A stretch of DNA of 6,932 nucleotides from contig JAMCZX010000013.1 of NCBI GenBank assembly GCA_023485205.1, forward strand, positions 1 to 6,932, written 5' to 3'. The notes beneath the pieces were generated by a model. That model did no database searches. It worked only from the letters and a program-made list of their open reading frames with translations, and had not been told where the DNA came from. The stretch is from Candidatus Omnitrophota bacterium. GTDB lineage: Bacteria; Ratteibacteria; UBA8468; B48-G9; DTJG01. Made by a program: the position numbers and the translations under genes. Below are positions 6,201-6,932 of the stretch, piece after piece (the first letter of the stretch is position 1; the number at the start of each line of letters is the position of its first letter).

Positions 6201-6932
6201 TGAAATAATTGGAAAAATAAAAGAAACAGTGGAATTGGCAGAAAAAGAAATTAAAAATATAAAAAATAATGATGAATTAGAACAATGGCGTATAAAATAT
6301 CTTGGAAGAAGCGGTTTTATTTTATCTTTTACCAGGGAAATAAGTAGTATGCATGATGATTTAAAACCTCTGGCAGGCAAAGAGATAAATAAATTGAAAA
6401 AAATTCTTACAGGTCTTTATGAAGAAAAAAAGAAAGAAATAGATTTGTCTTATGTGATAAATGAATTAGGACATAAAAAAGAAGTTCTTATATATACCTA
6501 CCCGGGTAGAGAACCTGATTTTGCATATTTTCATCCTATTACGATTATAACAAAAAGTATGATTAATATTTTTAAAAAAATGGGTTTTGGTATTTGGACA
6601 GGACCTGAAATTGAGACAGATTATTATAACTTTTCTGCATTAAATACTCCGGAAAATCATCCGGCAAGAGATATGTGGGATACTTTTTATCTTGATTATT
6701 CTAAAGGTATTCTTTTAAGAACTCATACCAGCCCCATTCAAATAAGAACAATGGAAAGATTTAAACCTCCATTTCGTATAATTGCTGTGGGAAAATGTTT
6801 TCGTAAGGATGCCTTTGATTCTTCACATTCTCCTGTATTTCATCAGATGGAAGGCTTGATGGTGGGTTTTGATATAAATTTTGCCCATCTTAAAGGGGCT
6901 TTAATATATTTTTTATACTGGGTAGTGATGCT
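6193..6932 (+). CDS. pheS: Phenylalanyl-tRNA synthetase alpha subunit (3' partial)
   Basis: This is the catalytic subunit of the PheST heterotetramer that charges tRNA-Phe. The frame is open from ATG 6193 to the window edge (246 codons), while full-length PheS has about 330-345 residues. The N-terminal 90 or so residues form the charged tRNA-contacting arm, including YLGRSGFI, a family landmark. The class II core starts near FHPI at 113-116. It continues with GPEIETDYYNF, HPARDMWDTF at 156-165, LLRTHTSP at 174-181, and motif 2 as GKCFRKDAFDSSHSPVFHQMEG at 200-221. HLKGAL at 232-237 is still normal. Residues from about 238 are encoded by the 29-bp copy of nadD sequence and end YWVVM, which does not resemble the family; the motif 3 region (FRPxYFPFTEP) is missing. 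The last bases are therefore probably a misassembly. The start overlaps the nadD stop by eight bases. pheT would be expected downstream. Confidence 0.94.
   Translation, partial: MSNEIIGKIKETVELAEKEIKNIKNNDELEQWRIKYLGRSGFILSFTREISSMHDDLKPLAGKEINKLKKILTGLYEEKKKEIDLSYVINELGHKKEVLIYTYPGREPDFAYFHPITIITKSMINIFKKMGFGIWTGPEIETDYYNFSALNTPENHPARDMWDTFYLDYSKGILLRTHTSPIQIRTMERFKPPFRIIAVGKCFRKDAFDSSHSPVFHQMEGLMVGFDINFAHLKGALIYFLYWVVM
6904..6932 (+). repeat. 29-bp direct repeat, second copy at window end (probable assembly artefact)
   Basis: These 29 bases exactly match 5923-5951 in nadD but are read in a different frame within pheS. They end precisely at the last base of the window. The position, and the break in PheS conservation at the same point, suggest that an assembler walked into nadD sequence through a shared A/T-rich stretch. 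Confidence 0.85.

Noticed and set aside
6099..6380. A 93-codon minus-strand frame over the nadD/pheS junction
   Set aside because: Both + strand genes are strongly supported here. The frame is composed of complement codons and has no domain.
1..6932. CRISPR array, insertion sequence, phage or defence genes
   Set aside because: No spaced direct-repeat array, transposase, integrase or toxin-antitoxin frame is seen. The window is filled by housekeeping genes.

Overview
This window is a compact stretch of bacterial chromosome, A/T-rich throughout, with every gene on the + strand. It carries amino-acid, NAD and translation housekeeping genes: the end of an unidentified upstream gene, nadB, a slipin-type SPFH membrane protein, tyrA, proB, proA, nadD and the first two thirds of pheS. 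The short spacers, the 4-nt ATGA overlap at proA/nadD, the lysine/isoleucine-rich proteins and the long A tracts fit a low-GC bacterium. The protein set does not fix the phylum. An uncultivated lineage known from metagenomes is plausible, but that is an inference.

Layout. Positions 1-39 look like the last codons of an upstream gene whose TGA overlaps the nadB ATG. nadB (36-1646, L-aspartate oxidase) is followed by the only real gap, 1647-1870. That gap holds a strongly folded, locally GC-richer element (1675-1755), flanked by a 9-bp direct repeat, AGATAGGTA. Then comes a good extended -10 promoter (TGaTATAAT, 1804-1812) and a strong Shine-Dalgarno. Downstream lies one apparent transcription unit: slipin (1871-2668), tyrA (2676-3563), proB (3532-4344), proA (4363-5619), nadD (5616-6200) and pheS (6193 to the window end). 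Spacers are 7 and 18 nt where genes do not overlap, and overlaps are 32, 4 and 8 nt elsewhere.

Function. NadB makes iminoaspartate for de novo NAD synthesis, and NadD adenylylates the resulting mononucleotide. ProB and ProA perform the first two steps from glutamate to proline; ProC is not here. TyrA converts prephenate towards tyrosine, and PheS charges tRNA-Phe with the related aromatic amino acid. The slipin is the odd member: a membrane-anchored scaffold protein heading a biosynthetic operon.

Most notable points. The last 29 bases (6904-6932) are an exact copy of 5923-5951 inside nadD, read in another frame, and they break the expected PheS sequence, so the end of the window is probably an assembly misjoin. 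The folded element at 1675-1755 is the best candidate for something undescribed. I found no clear sign of a novel defence, mobile or secondary-metabolite system.
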